The translations under genes were made by a program, and so were the position numbers. From positions 152,581-216,580 of the forward strand of contig NZ_CBDDRA010000007.1 in assembly GCF_965232925.1 (NCBI RefSeq): a stretch of DNA of 64,000 nucleotides. Reading direction: 5' to 3'. This document shows, piece after piece, positions 44,219 through 53,628 of the stretch; the first letter of the stretch is position 1, and every line of letters starts with the position of its first letter. The notes under the pieces are model-generated. The model was not told the origin of the DNA and ran no database searches. It saw only the letters and a list, made by a program, of their open reading frames with translations. The DNA comes from Tumidithrix helvetica (GTDB lineage Bacteria; Cyanobacteriota; Cyanobacteriia; Pseudanabaenales; Pseudanabaenaceae).

Positions 44219-45658
44219 ATGACTGCAACGGTTCAGGCGTTAGTCAACCAACCGTATAAGTACGGGTTCGTCACCCAGATTGAGTCGGATACAATTCCTC
44301 GTGGCATCAGTGAGGATGTCGTCCGCATGATTTCGGCTAAGAAAAATGAGCCCGAATTTATGTTGGAATTTCGACTCAAAGCCTATCGCCAGTGGCTAAA
44401 AATGGAAGAACCAGCCTGGGCGCATGTGAGCTATCCCAAAATTGACTTTCAAGACATCGTCTATTATTCGGCTCCAAAACAAGCAAAGAAAAAGTTAGAT
44501 AACCTCGAAGAGGTCGATCCCGAACTGTTGGCAACCTTTGAAAAGCTGGGGATTCCGATCTCGGAGCAAAAGCGCCTATCGAACGTTGCCGTCGATGCCG
44601 TATTTGATAGCGTCTCGATCGCCACAACATTTAGAAAAGACCTGGCGAAAGTGGGCGTGATTTTCTGCTCGATCTCAGAAGCGATGCATGATTACCCCGA
44701 ACTGATCGAAAAGTATCTGGGTAGCGTCGTGCCGATCGCCGACAACTATTATGCCGCACTTAACGCCGCCGTATTTACCGATGGTTCCTTCTGCTATATC
44801 CCCAAGGGCGTGCGTTGCCCCATGGACTTGTCTACTTATTTTCGGATTAACAACGTCGATGCAGGTCAATTTGAGCGCACCCTGATCGTTGCCGAGGAAG
44901 GCAGCTATGTCAGCTATCTCGAAGGTTGCACTGCACCGATGTTCGATACAAATCAACTCCACGCCGCAGTTGTAGAATTGGTAGCCTTGGATAATGCCGA
45001 AATCAAGTATTCCACCGTGCAAAATTGGTATGCGGGCGACAAAAATGGCAAGGGTGGCATTTACAACTTTGTCACCAAGCGCGGTCTTTGTGCGGGTGTA
45101 AATTCCAAAATCTCATGGACTCAGGTAGAAACGGGTTCGGCGATTACATGGAAATATCCCAGTTGCGTGTTAGCGGGTGATAACTCCGTGGGTGAGTTCT
45201 ATTCCGTGGCGCTGACAAATAACAAGCAGCAAGCCGACACGGGCACAAAAATGATTCACGTTGGCAAGAATACACGCAGCAAAATTATTTCTAAAGGAAT
45301 CTCGGCTGGGAATTCTCAAAATAGCTATCGTGGATTAGTTAAAATCAACCCCAATGCCACAGGCGCAAGAAACTATTCCCAATGTGACTCCATGCTAATC
45401 GGCAGCGATTCCCAAGCGAATACTTTCCCTTACATTCAGGTGCAAAACCATACCGCGAAGGTCGAACATGAGGCATCTACTTCCAAAATTGGCGAGGAGC
45501 AACTGTTCTATTTTCAGCAACGCGGTATTTCTATGGAAGATGCGGTTTCCATGATTATTAGCGGTTTCTGTAAAGAAGTCTTTAATGCTTTGCCTATGGA
45601 ATTTGCAGTGGAAGCCGATAAGCTCTTGGCACTGAAATTAGAGAATAGTGTTGGATAA
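44219..45658 (+). CDS. sufB: Fe-S cluster assembly protein SufB
   Basis: 479 residues, normal length. SufB is the scaffold of the SufBCD complex on which new clusters form. Signatures: KYGFVTQIESDTIPRGISEDVVRMIS at the N-terminus, FCYIPKGVRCPMDLSTYFRIN, EGCTAPMFDTNQLHAAVVELVALDNAEIKYSTVQNWY, and the C-terminal EEQLFYFQQRGISMEDAVSMIISGFCKEV. It is the first gene of sufBCD under SufR control; 159 bp of apparently non-coding DNA separates it from sufC. Confidence 0.96.
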   Translation: MTATVQALVNQPYKYGFVTQIESDTIPRGISEDVVRMISAKKNEPEFMLEFRLKAYRQWLKMEEPAWAHVSYPKIDFQDIVYYSAPKQAKKKLDNLEEVDPELLATFEKLGIPISEQKRLSNVAVDAVFDSVSIATTFRKDLAKVGVIFCSISEAMHDYPELIEKYLGSVVPIADNYYAALNAAVFTDGSFCYIPKGVRCPMDLSTYFRINNVDAGQFERTLIVAEEGSYVSYLEGCTAPMFDTNQLHAAVVELVALDNAEIKYSTVQNWYAGDKNGKGGIYNFVTKRGLCAGVNSKISWTQVETGSAITWKYPSCVLAGDNSVGEFYSVALTNNKQQADTGTKMIHVGKNTRSKIISKGISAGNSQNSYRGLVKINPNATGARNYSQCDSMLIGSDSQANTFPYIQVQNHTAKVEHEASTSKIGEEQLFYFQQRGISMEDAVSMIISGFCKEVFNALPMEFAVEADKLLALKLENSVG

Positions 45659-45817
45659 TGCCTACGATCGCACACTTGCTCATGCTAAGCTCGAAGTGAC
45701 GTTATCAAGGAAATCCTCGAACAGGCTACGCAAATGTTAAAGAGTTCTCTCTAATCGCTATGAACTTCCATTACTCCAAAAACATTACAATTTAAGCTAA
45801 CTGTTAAGAAAAAAGAA

Positions 45818-46606
45818 ATGATTGTCGAAAATAGTGAAGTAATTTTATCAGTCAAGGATTTGACTGCGGAAGTTGATGGAGTCCAAATTCTGAACGGGCT
45901 AAATCTAGAGATTAAAGCTGGTGAAGTCCATGCGATTATGGGGCCAAACGGTTCGGGTAAAAGCACCTTATCCAAAGTACTAGCAGGTCATCCTGCCTAT
46001 ACGGTCACAGGGGGCGAAATTCTCTATAAAGGCGAGAGTTTATTGGAATTAGAACCAGAGGAACGAGCAAGAACGGGTATATTTTTAGCCTTTCAATATC
46101 CTTTAGAAATTCCTGGCGTCACCAATTCTGATTTTTTGCGCCTCTCTTATAACAGCGTTAGAAAGTCAAAAGGTCTAGCCGAGTTGGATCTGATTGACTT
46201 CGATGATTTCATTCAAGAGAAGTTGCATGTCGTGGAAATGAATCCCTCGTTTTTAAGCCGTAGTGTGAATGAAGGCTTTTCGGGTGGCGAAAAGAAGCGA
46301 AATGAAATCCTGCAAATGGCAATCTTAGAGCCAACCCTAGCGATTTTAGACGAAACTGACTCAGGGCTGGATATCGATGCGCTGCGAATTGTGGCAAATG
46401 GTGTCAATCACCTCTCCAATGCGGAAAACTGCTCTCTCGTGATTACCCACTATCAGCGCCTGCTTAACTACATTATCCCTGATTTTATTCATGTCATGGA
46501 AGGTGGTCGCATCATCCTCACAGGTGACAAGGCATTAGCTTTGGAACTAGAAGAAAAAGGCTACGACTGGTTAAAAGAAGAGGAAGTACTTGAGGTGGCG
46601 AGATGA
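45818..46606 (+). CDS. sufC: Fe-S cluster assembly ATPase SufC
   Basis: 262 residues, ABC-type ATPase that drives the SufBCD scaffold. Walker A MGPNGSGKSTLSKVLAGHP, SufC-type signature GFSGGEKKRNEILQMA and Walker B AILDETDSGLDIDALRIVANGVN are all intact. Its last four bases overlap the start of sufD (ATGA), indicating translational coupling. Confidence 0.96.
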   Translation: MIVENSEVILSVKDLTAEVDGVQILNGLNLEIKAGEVHAIMGPNGSGKSTLSKVLAGHPAYTVTGGEILYKGESLLELEPEERARTGIFLAFQYPLEIPGVTNSDFLRLSYNSVRKSKGLAELDLIDFDDFIQEKLHVVEMNPSFLSRSVNEGFSGGEKKRNEILQMAILEPTLAILDETDSGLDIDALRIVANGVNHLSNAENCSLVITHYQRLLNYIIPDFIHVMEGGRIILTGDKALALELEEKGYDWLKEEEVLEVAR

Positions 46607-47985
46607 CAATTCAAGTTTCCAAGCAAATTTCTAACGGACAGTCCCCCTCTCAATTTGCCGCGATCGCCGATCGCTCTAAATTCGCCAATCAGATTTTAGC
46701 GCTATACAAACCCGAAGCTTTAGCCCCAGAGACTCTCACAAACAAATACTTAGCCGAAGTTCAGCAAGAAGCCCGCGATCGCCTCACAACGCTCAAGTTC
46801 CCCACCACCAAAGACGAGGAATGGAAGTTTACCGACATTTCTGACCTTGCGAAGTTAACGCCAACCCGATCCGAAGCGGATCGGACGGTAGATTACGCGA
46901 TCGCACAGGCGATCGAAAAAGCGACGATTCCAGAAGCCACAGGGAACCTACTCACATTCATCAATGGCTCATTTAGTTCTCAGTATTCGCATACCCAGAA
47001 TCTCGATCGCGTAATTGTTGGAACCTTGGGAACAATTGGCGACGATATTGCCCCGATCTTGCGATCGCATCTAGCCAAGCATCCTGACACCCAAGACTTC
47101 TTTGCTACGCTGAATACGGCTTGTCTGAGCAGTTTGGCGAAAGATGTTGCGGTCGTACTCATTCCCAAAGGCGTAAGTATAGAAGCTCCCATCCAGCTAT
47201 TATTTGTCTCGGCTGATGGTGGAATTATTTCTCAGCCGCGTTGTTTGGTGGTTGCTGAAGCCCATAGTAAGGTTACTCTGGTGGAAACCTATGTGGGTAT
47301 GGATTCACAGTCCTATTTTACCAATGCGGTCACCGAAATTTGGTTGGCTGAAGCCGCCCAAGTCAATCACACAAAAGTGCAGCAGGAAGGCAATGAAGCC
47401 TTTTGGGTGGCGAATACCGCGATCGCACAGAGTCGTCACAGTGTCTATCAAGGCAACACGATTAGCCTTGGTGCGAAGTTCTCTCGGCATAACTTACACG
47501 CCAGACAAATGGGCGAACAAACCGAAACTCATTTAAATGGGCTAGCTCTCATGGATGGTCAACGCTTAGCAGATACGCATTCATGCATGTCCCACGACTA
47601 TCCCCACGGGTCGAGCAATCAATTGCACAAGTGTATAGCAGGCGATCGCGGTCATGCCGTGTTTAATGGCAAAATTCAAGTGGCAAAACCCGCGCAACTG
47701 ACAGATTCGCGGCAACTCAGCCGCAACCTATTGCTATCTGCCAAGGCACGAATCGATACCAAACCCCAATTGGAAATCTTTGCGGATAACGTCAAATGCG
47801 CTCACGGTGCTACCGTCAGCCAATTGGATGCTGAGGAGGTTTTCTATCTGCAAAGTCGAGGTATTGATGCGGCAAGTTCGGCGAGTCTACTCACCTATGC
47901 CTTTGCTGCGGAAGTAATTAACCAAATTGCGATCGCTTCGCTTCAGGAATCTCTCAGTACATTCGTTTTGGCGCATTTATCTTAG
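46603..47985 (+). CDS. sufD: Fe-S cluster assembly protein SufD
   Basis: 460 residues. SufD pairs with SufB in the scaffold. Conserved pieces: TTKDEEWKFTDISDL, the repeat-rich middle with VLIPKGVSIEAPIQLLFVS, HSCMSHDYPHGSSNQLHKCIAGDRGHAVFNGKIQVAKPAQLTDSRQLSRNLLLS and CAHGATVSQLDAEEVFYLQSRGID. The gene overlaps sufC by 4 bp. sufS, which usually follows in cyanobacteria, is not present downstream; the desulfurase at 33336-34496 is a different class. Confidence 0.95.
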   Translation: MTIQVSKQISNGQSPSQFAAIADRSKFANQILALYKPEALAPETLTNKYLAEVQQEARDRLTTLKFPTTKDEEWKFTDISDLAKLTPTRSEADRTVDYAIAQAIEKATIPEATGNLLTFINGSFSSQYSHTQNLDRVIVGTLGTIGDDIAPILRSHLAKHPDTQDFFATLNTACLSSLAKDVAVVLIPKGVSIEAPIQLLFVSADGGIISQPRCLVVAEAHSKVTLVETYVGMDSQSYFTNAVTEIWLAEAAQVNHTKVQQEGNEAFWVANTAIAQSRHSVYQGNTISLGAKFSRHNLHARQMGEQTETHLNGLALMDGQRLADTHSCMSHDYPHGSSNQLHKCIAGDRGHAVFNGKIQVAKPAQLTDSRQLSRNLLLSAKARIDTKPQLEIFADNVKCAHGATVSQLDAEEVFYLQSRGIDAASSASLLTYAFAAEVINQIAIASLQESLSTFVLAHLS

Positions 47986-48585
47986 AAATATCGTAAATTC
48001 CTCAAGGCTATCGGCGTTCATCTAAAAAGGTAACGTCTTTATACACAGCAATTCCAAATTCAAAACCGTAATAAATGATACATAACGCAGTAATGAAATT
48101 AACACGAATCTGCAAACACAGGAGCATCGCTAAGCATAAATTCGATTAAATGTTGCCAACTCTCAAAGATAAAGTACTTGGTAAGAGAGAGAATATCTTG
48201 AAAGAACCCTCTACGAGTACCACGCTTACAACCAATCTCTTGATACCTAGAATCTAGCAAATGTAAAACTGTGTGAAATAGAAAAGCCTACAAATTAAGA
48301 GATAGAAGAGTCGATCGCAATAATCCAACCACTCATACAAACTGGAATGACTGGATGGTAAGCAGGTGAAAATGAAGTTCATCTCAGTATCTAAACAATC
48401 CTGACACAATTGTAGTGGTTCTCATATAACTACTCCAACGACAAATGGAGAGATTTATTGTAAAGATTTATCTGATTTTGATGCAATTCAATCAAGTCAT
48501 ACCTTTCCAAAACATGAGATCGAACAATTGCCTGTTAGGTTGAATCTTAGCTAACACATTACAGGCAAAACACTAGGTGAAATAC
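47986..48585. other. gap after sufBCD with a decayed gene
   Basis: 600 bp without an intact gene. It holds a degraded minus-strand coding remnant (listed separately) at 48099-48302 and an AT-rich stretch before the LEA/CsbD-like gene. The usual sufS is absent. Confidence 0.5.
48099..48302 (-). pseudogene. degraded ORF, probably a mobile-element remnant
   Basis: Read from the stop at 48099-48101 upward, the minus strand gives coherent protein text over about 62 codons (AFLFHTVLHLLDSRYQEIG, CKRGTRRGFFQDILSL, TKYFIFESWQHLIEF). It is broken by an in-frame TAG at 48288-48290 (Trp probably lost) and has stops further up. I do not recognise the family; the composition recalls cyanobacterial transposase-associated ORFs. 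Confidence 0.4.
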
Positions 48586-49161
48586 ATGGCTAATATCTTA
48601 GATGGTGGCAGAGCCCCTCATTTTAATTCTTCAGTTACCACTGGCTTAAACGGTGTACAGAAAGTACTTCTTTTAGCCTTTGGGTTCCTACTAGTTTTGA
48701 TGTTGCAAGTTACCTTTTTTAGTCCAAGGGCGATCGCATCTCCCTTGGCTAACATTATTGGCGATCGAGTCAGTAAGGTGACACAAGGAGTGAAAACGGA
48801 CATGGCGATTGATAAAGTTGCGGGTGTCACCAAGGAAATCGGTCGCGATCTTCGAGATGGTAGAACCGACAAGGTGATTGACAAGGTTGCAGAGACCTCC
48901 AAAGACTTTGCTAAAGAAGCAGGAAACCGTGCGAAGGACTTGGCTAAAAATGTGAAAGAAGGCACCAAGGAAAATATTGGCAAAGCGAAGGATGTCGCTA
49001 AGGATGCCAAGGGAAAAATTGGTGATGGTGTAGACAAAGCTAAGAAAATGGCAGGCGATCGCGCCGATGAAGTTAAGGATGGAACCAAAGACTTACCTGA
49101 AAAAGCTGGTAACAAAGTCGATGAAGCCATTGATTCTGTCAAAAGTTTCTTAGGACAGTAA
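48586..49161 (+). CDS. membrane-anchored LEA/CsbD-like stress protein
   Basis: 191 residues from the ATG at 48586; a GTG at 48577 is possible. One hydrophobic segment (about 25-50) is followed by a long highly charged region rich in Lys, Asp, Ala and Gly with repeating units such as AKDVAKDAKGKIGDG and AGNRAKDLAKNVKEGTK. This resembles LEA-type and CsbD-type stress proteins, expected to be mostly helical or disordered. It begins a plus-strand group of stress-type genes. Precise function unknown. Confidence 0.7.
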   Translation: MANILDGGRAPHFNSSVTTGLNGVQKVLLLAFGFLLVLMLQVTFFSPRAIASPLANIIGDRVSKVTQGVKTDMAIDKVAGVTKEIGRDLRDGRTDKVIDKVAETSKDFAKEAGNRAKDLAKNVKEGTKENIGKAKDVAKDAKGKIGDGVDKAKKMAGDRADEVKDGTKDLPEKAGNKVDEAIDSVKSFLGQ

Positions 49162-49245
49162 ATCTAGTAAGAGAATAGTCAACGCTTTACGCTAACTATT
49201 CTCTTATTCACATGTACTTTCAATGGATAAACAGAGAAAAAATCT

Positions 49246-49494
49246 ATGGACTTTATTTGGTTTATTTTTATCGGACTAGTGGCAGGAGCTTTAGCTGGTC
49301 AACTAGTTCAAGGTGGTGGCTTCGGTGTGCTGGGCGATATTGTTATCGGTATCATTGGTGCATTGTTGGGAGGTTTCCTATTCAATACCTTTGGTATTTC
49401 CACAGGTGGGGGCTTGATTGGCAGTTTGATTGTGGCAACCATTGGCGCAGTAGTCTTACTGTATGGAATTCGCTTAGTTAATAGAACCTCTTAA
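49246..49494 (+). CDS. GlsB/YeaQ/YmgE family stress membrane protein
   Basis: 82 residues with three short Gly-rich hydrophobic helices. The family pattern is clear: IWFIFIGLVAGALAGQLVQGGGFGVLGDIVIGIIGALLGGFLF and GGLIGSLIVATIGAVVLLYGIRLV. Members are induced by osmotic, acid or envelope stress in many bacteria; biochemical function is not settled. An overlapping frame from 49212 is a shadow. Confidence 0.9.
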   Translation: MDFIWFIFIGLVAGALAGQLVQGGGFGVLGDIVIGIIGALLGGFLFNTFGISTGGGLIGSLIVATIGAVVLLYGIRLVNRTS

Positions 49495-49582
49495 TTACTC
49501 ATCGCTGATTGAGTAAGAGAGATGCTTTCAATTCTGAGATTTTGGATAAATTGCAAATAGATTTTTTAGAGGATAAATAACC

Positions 49583-50083
49583 ATGACGAATAAAACTATG
49601 AACCCTGATACGCAACCCGATGCTAACCTCGATCCGATTTCTGGAGAAGTGGGATCGCATCCTGTCGGAACAGGTGTGGGAGCAGCAAGTGTTGGCACTG
49701 TAGCCACAGTCGTCGGCGGTGTAGTTGGTGGTCCCATTGGTGCGGTAGTTGGTGCGGCGATCGGCTCAGTCGCTGGCGGTTTGACTGGTAAAAGTGTGGC
49801 TGAGAAAGCGAATCCCACTTTTGAAGCAACCAATTGGCAAGAGGCTTATACTTCTAGTTCCTATGTTGACAAAGATAAAACCTACGAAGATTATGAACCA
49901 GCCTATCGCATTGGCTATGAAGGCTACGATCGCTATGGTCAGAACGATCGGTCTTACAGCGAAGTCGAGACAGATTTGCAGCGTGATTATGAAACAAATC
50001 ATGCTGCAAGATTACCTTGGGAAAAAGCTCAACATGCAGTAAAAGATGCTTGGAATCGAGCTTCTAAAGCAAGTCAACGATAA
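49583..50083 (+). CDS. glycine-zipper protein
   Basis: 166 residues. A hydrophilic N-terminus is followed by a Gly/Ala/Val zipper (about 30-70, GAASVGTVATVVGGVVGGPIGAVVGAAIGSVAGG) and a Tyr/Asp-rich C-terminal half (YEDYEPAYRIGYEGYDRYG) ending in a charged amphipathic helix. Proteins of this plan are frequent near stress genes in many bacteria. It is probably membrane-associated. Function unknown. A hairpin terminator follows. Confidence 0.65.
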   Translation: MTNKTMNPDTQPDANLDPISGEVGSHPVGTGVGAASVGTVATVVGGVVGGPIGAVVGAAIGSVAGGLTGKSVAEKANPTFEATNWQEAYTSSSYVDKDKTYEDYEPAYRIGYEGYDRYGQNDRSYSEVETDLQRDYETNHAARLPWEKAQHAVKDAWNRASKASQR

Positions 50084-50116
50084 AACACTCTGTTGACTGC
50101 TTCGCACTTTGCAAAC

Positions 50117-50150
50117 AAAGTGTAGTAGAGCGTGAGTTCTATTACACTTT
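50117..50150. terminator. hairpin after the glycine-zipper gene
   Basis: AAAGTGTAGTAGA / TCTATTACACTTT: a 13-bp stem with one G-T pair and an 8-nt loop. A competing CACTTTG/CAAAGTG hairpin lies just before it, so alternative folding is possible. The 10-bp direct repeat GTAGTAGAGC flanks the loop region (50122-50131, 50156-50165). Confidence 0.55.
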
Positions 50151-50265
50151 GTTTCGTAGTAGAGCAAGTTCATCAAGTCAATCAAGTAGTTGGACATGCC
50201 AACGTCATCATTTTTATTAAGAGAAGTACCGTTTTCTTAACTATAACATTAAGGAGTAATCGTCA

Positions 50266-51303
50266 ATGTCAGTAACACTCGAAGATACCAAACGCACGGC
50301 AATCGCTGTCAAATTGGCAGACATGAAAGCAACTCAAAACCTGCTAATTGCTAATGAAAAGAGTCTGATTGCAGCCTGTCCCGATCGAGAAATCACGAAT
50401 CGGTTAGAAGGCTTTCTCAAAGACGATCAGAAAAACTTGGGTATCATTGACACTGTGATCGTTCAGTATGGAATTAAAGCTGAACCAAACCCTACAATGC
50501 AGAGGGAAATCGAAGAAGCCGAGAAGATGATGGAAGATACAGATCTCACTTTGTTTGAAAAGGTGGCAAAGCATGAAATTCTCAAGCATACTCAAGCAAT
50601 GGCAGGAGTTCTCGTTCACAAGGCTGGTCAAGTGGTCGGTGCGGACATTGCTGTAGCGATCGCCCCGCTTAATACAGTTAACTTTGAAAATCGCGGACAT
50701 GAAGAGCAACTTAAAGGGATTATGGAATCTCTGAGTACGATGGAGCTAACTGGTAAGCCTTCAGACAGCGGTCTGTGGTCAAGGGTACAGGATACCATCG
50801 CTGCGCTGAGTGGGATTGCTGGCAGTCTCATCAGTCGTAACGATCGTGAGATTAATATCTGCGATCTGATTCGTCTCGATCACGCTAAGGTATACACTCT
50901 CTTTGCTCAGATTAAAGCCACTGACGACTCTCAGAAGCTAGAGGAGTATTTTGGTCAAGTCTATCAAGATTTGAGCGCTCACGCCGAAGCCGAGGAGAAA
51001 GTTGTCTATGCAGTTGTGCGTCCTTATTTCAATGACGTTCAGAAACTGTATGACGAACAGGCGGAAATGAAGCAAACGCTCGAACAGATCAAAGCGATGA
51101 ACTGTGAAGATACGGTGGCATTTAAAGCTGCGGTAGAGCTTTTAGCATTGGCTGTAAATGCCCATGTGAGAGAAGAAGAAGAGGAAATGTTCCCTCGCAT
51201 TCACAGTAGTTTTGGCGACGAGCAACAGAAACAACTTGCGACAGATTTTAAAATCGCCAAGAGTCAGATTCAAGATCGGCGACTAGAATCCGCTTCTCAC
51301 TAG
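50266..51303 (+). CDS. hemerythrin-domain protein
   Basis: 345 residues. The C-terminal part (about 205-325) has the HHE hemerythrin pattern: DLIRLDHAKVYTLFAQI, LEEYFGQVYQDLSAHAEAEEKVVY, and VNAHVREEEEEMFPRI, which provide the His/Glu ligands of a di-iron site. The N-terminal half is helical and related to a DUF892-like four-helix pattern (DMKATQNLLIANEKSLIAA..., EEAEKMMED..., EILKHTQAM). Hemerythrins bind or sense O2, NO or iron. An AAGGAG site sits before the ATG. A diguanylate cyclase follows 72 bp downstream. Confidence 0.85.
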   Translation: MSVTLEDTKRTAIAVKLADMKATQNLLIANEKSLIAACPDREITNRLEGFLKDDQKNLGIIDTVIVQYGIKAEPNPTMQREIEEAEKMMEDTDLTLFEKVAKHEILKHTQAMAGVLVHKAGQVVGADIAVAIAPLNTVNFENRGHEEQLKGIMESLSTMELTGKPSDSGLWSRVQDTIAALSGIAGSLISRNDREINICDLIRLDHAKVYTLFAQIKATDDSQKLEEYFGQVYQDLSAHAEAEEKVVYAVVRPYFNDVQKLYDEQAEMKQTLEQIKAMNCEDTVAFKAAVELLALAVNAHVREEEEEMFPRIHSSFGDEQQKQLATDFKIAKSQIQDRRLESASH

Positions 51304-51375
51304 ATTTTTTAGGACTTGTGCTGCACCATCGGGGTTAGTTACAAGTCCTAGATTTAATTATCAGGAGCGAAGATT

Positions 51376-52182
51376 GTGATTTATACTGAAAGACCCTTGG
51401 AAACTGCTATAGAAGACATCAAATCGCGGGAAAAGGGAAAGGGAGTTCGCCTTGTGACAAAAGTTCAGACTGAGCAACTATTTGGTAAGGTCGAAGATGA
51501 GTGTGTTGTCTTTGAAGATAAACCAGAACTTCTGGCAGACTGTCATCAAAAATTAGAACAACACAAACAAGAAGTTGTCCAGTTAGAACAGAAGATTACT
51601 GAGCACAAACAGATCGAGCAAGATCTCAGACAATCAGCAGCAGAATTAACCAAAGTAAATCAGGAGCTAGAACATCTTGTTCTTGTGGATGCTTTGACCC
51701 AAATTGGCAATCGTCGATGCTTTGATGAATCGCTCCATCGTGAGTGGCATAGATCGCTACGGGAGCAGCAACCAATATCTTTGATTATATTGGATATTGA
51801 TTGTTTTAAAGGCTACAACGATTTATATGGACATCCCGCAGGGGATCTTTGTCTAACAACACTGGCACAGACTGTAAAACAAGCCTTACAGCGCTCTACA
51901 GATTTAATAGCTCGTTATGGGGGTGAGGAATTTGCTGTCATTCTTCCTAATACAACTACACAAGGCGCAATCATTGTTACTGAACTGATTCAACAGGCAA
52001 TTCTCGATCTGTCTACTGCCCACGAAAATTCTTATGTAAGTGATGTTGTTACAACTAGTTTAGGAATTGCCACACTTGTTCCTACGGAAACCCAACAACC
52101 AAGCATTTTACTTGAGCAAACCGATCGGGCTCTCTATAAGGCCAAGCAAAAGGGACGCAATTGCTATTTTGTCTATGTCTAG
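51376..52182 (+). CDS. diguanylate cyclase (GGDEF)
   Basis: 268 residues from a GTG start with AGGAG upstream. An unrecognised N-terminal region (1-50) is followed by a coiled coil (about 53-100) and one GGDEF domain with active site GGEEF at 182-186. The inhibitory I-site RSTD (173-176) is present five residues before it, so product feedback is expected. It would make cyclic di-GMP. It lacks a known sensor domain; the coiled coil probably drives dimerisation. It lies next to the hemerythrin gene, suggesting a redox or oxygen input (inference). Confidence 0.88.
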   Translation: MIYTERPLETAIEDIKSREKGKGVRLVTKVQTEQLFGKVEDECVVFEDKPELLADCHQKLEQHKQEVVQLEQKITEHKQIEQDLRQSAAELTKVNQELEHLVLVDALTQIGNRRCFDESLHREWHRSLREQQPISLIILDIDCFKGYNDLYGHPAGDLCLTTLAQTVKQALQRSTDLIARYGGEEFAVILPNTTTQGAIIVTELIQQAILDLSTAHENSYVSDVVTTSLGIATLVPTETQQPSILLEQTDRALYKAKQKGRNCYFVYV

Positions 52183-52236
52183 TCAATAGATCCATCGGCA
52201 GCAGTTAGCAAAAACGAACCGCCATCATTAATTGTG

Positions 52237-52335
52237 ATACCAATTTAATTGGTGAAAGCAACAGATAGGAAATGCAAGACACTGTAATTCTTAACCACAT
52301 GCTAGATCTGTTACCCTTGGTCTTTAAATTGGTAT
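52237..52335. repeat. 99-bp element bounded by 12-bp inverted repeats
   Basis: ATACCAATTTAA (52237-52248) and its exact complement TTAAATTGGTAT (52324-52335) bracket 75 bp with no coding frame. This size and symmetry suit a small miniature element or a long-range RNA hairpin. It lies in the convergent gap between the cyclase and the nitroreductase genes. Confidence 0.45.
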
Positions 52336-52439
52336 GATTTGTCCAGTTATAAGCGCAACTTTTGCCGACATAAATACTTTCTCCGCATTTTTTTCCACAC
52401 TAATGGAGTGGAGCTTTTGAGATTTGCGCTAAAATTCCG

Positions 52440-53573
52440 TTAACAGGCATCACTGTGACAGTCTATTACTTCATCCAGCGATCTCCGCAGCGATCTAGGA
52501 GTTTCCAGTCCATATCCAAAACGAACAACCAGATCTGGACGACGATCGCCAATACCAAGAAAGGAAGCGAACTGCGATCGCAAAGTCGAAACCTCGACAG
52601 GCTGGTTTAAGAAGGCATTTTTGATGCCTAGGGCAGTAGCTTGTAAGGCGAAACGTTCGTAGCATCGTCCAACTTCCACCCAATGTTGCTTATCATTGTG
52701 TTCGGACACGAATACAGCAATGCCCGCAGAGCTACGGATATGCTTGGCATATTTATCATTCTCACTGTTTGACGAGAAAAATAAATTCATCAGTTTCATT
52801 CCCAGCCATCGGGGAAGCACTGGATTTCCTGAGGAAGCTGAAAATAACCCATCTCCCTTGTTTACTACTTCGTCATAACCAAATCGAATCCAGAATTCCA
52901 GTTCATCCATAAAGGCGCGATCGCTCATCTGCATCGTATTGCCCTGAACCACATACTCAAGGATTTTCTCGACCTTTTCTTTTTCAGTAACCAATAAAAT
53001 ATCGACACCCTGACCGCGACCCGCAGATTCAAGGGATTTCAAGTCGTCATTGCTTAATTTTCTGCCGTCATACTCGGCTCTAGTACATTGTCTTGTCGGA
53101 ATTGCCTCAAAGAGTGGCGATCTAACTGCTTTGGATGGTTCTAAGGTCACTTTTACAATATCTGCGATCGCAGGGTCAAAACTTACTGCTCCATGCTTAC
53201 CAAAAGCCTGCGCCGCTTGCACCAAATTCTCAGTTGCACAGCCCAAACTGACAAACATGTGATGGCGATCGGGATCGACAGCAGGGCATTCTCTCGTCAA
53301 ATCTGGCAAGATGTCGATCGACCGAGCTTCTATCCGAAATTTCCAGCATTGCGTATTATGGCTTGATGCCGCCAGTGTGGCATAGCGAACCAGTTCGCGA
53401 TCGATCGCAAATGCCCCAATAGGCGGATTGTTAGCAGAATTTCGCCATGTGTTTCGCACCGCCTCGTTGTATCGACTCGCAGCATTATGAAAAGACGCCC
53501 CTACATAGGCAGCCGACCCACCCGCTAGGGCGGTAAGGGCAAAAATAGTTTGTCGTCGAGTCAGCATATGCAA
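52440..53573 (-). CDS. Acg-like nitroreductase with Tat-type signal
   Basis: 377 residues. The N-terminus TRRQTIFALTALAGGSAAYVGAS has a twin Arg before a hydrophobic stretch, suggesting Tat export. The rest fits the Acg subgroup of nitroreductase-fold flavoproteins: LVRYATLAASSHNTQCWKFRIE, GCATENLVQAAQAFG, IPTRQCTRAEYDG and VRFGYGLETPRSLRR near the end. Mycobacterial Acg binds FMN without clear reductase activity, so a storage or binding role is possible. It starts a large minus-strand group of stress genes. Confidence 0.8.
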   Translation of the reverse strand: MHMLTRRQTIFALTALAGGSAAYVGASFHNAASRYNEAVRNTWRNSANNPPIGAFAIDRELVRYATLAASSHNTQCWKFRIEARSIDILPDLTRECPAVDPDRHHMFVSLGCATENLVQAAQAFGKHGAVSFDPAIADIVKVTLEPSKAVRSPLFEAIPTRQCTRAEYDGRKLSNDDLKSLESAGRGQGVDILLVTEKEKVEKILEYVVQGNTMQMSDRAFMDELEFWIRFGYDEVVNKGDGLFSASSGNPVLPRWLGMKLMNLFFSSNSENDKYAKHIRSSAGIAVFVSEHNDKQHWVEVGRCYERFALQATALGIKNAFLNQPVEVSTLRSQFASFLGIGDRRPDLVVRFGYGLETPRSLRRSLDEVIDCHSDAC

Positions 53574-53628
53574 AATCTCACAAACGAATTAATGGCATAC
53601 CCCAGAAACCAATTGCAACTCCTCAGAT

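Noticed and set aside
45659..45817. Gap between sufB and sufC
   Set aside because: Looked for a small gene or insertion; only short broken frames, so left as non-coding.
48618..49142. 174-codon frame antisense to the LEA/CsbD-like gene
   Set aside because: A shadow of the repetitive Lys/Asp/Ala codons; Ser/Leu-rich and low complexity.
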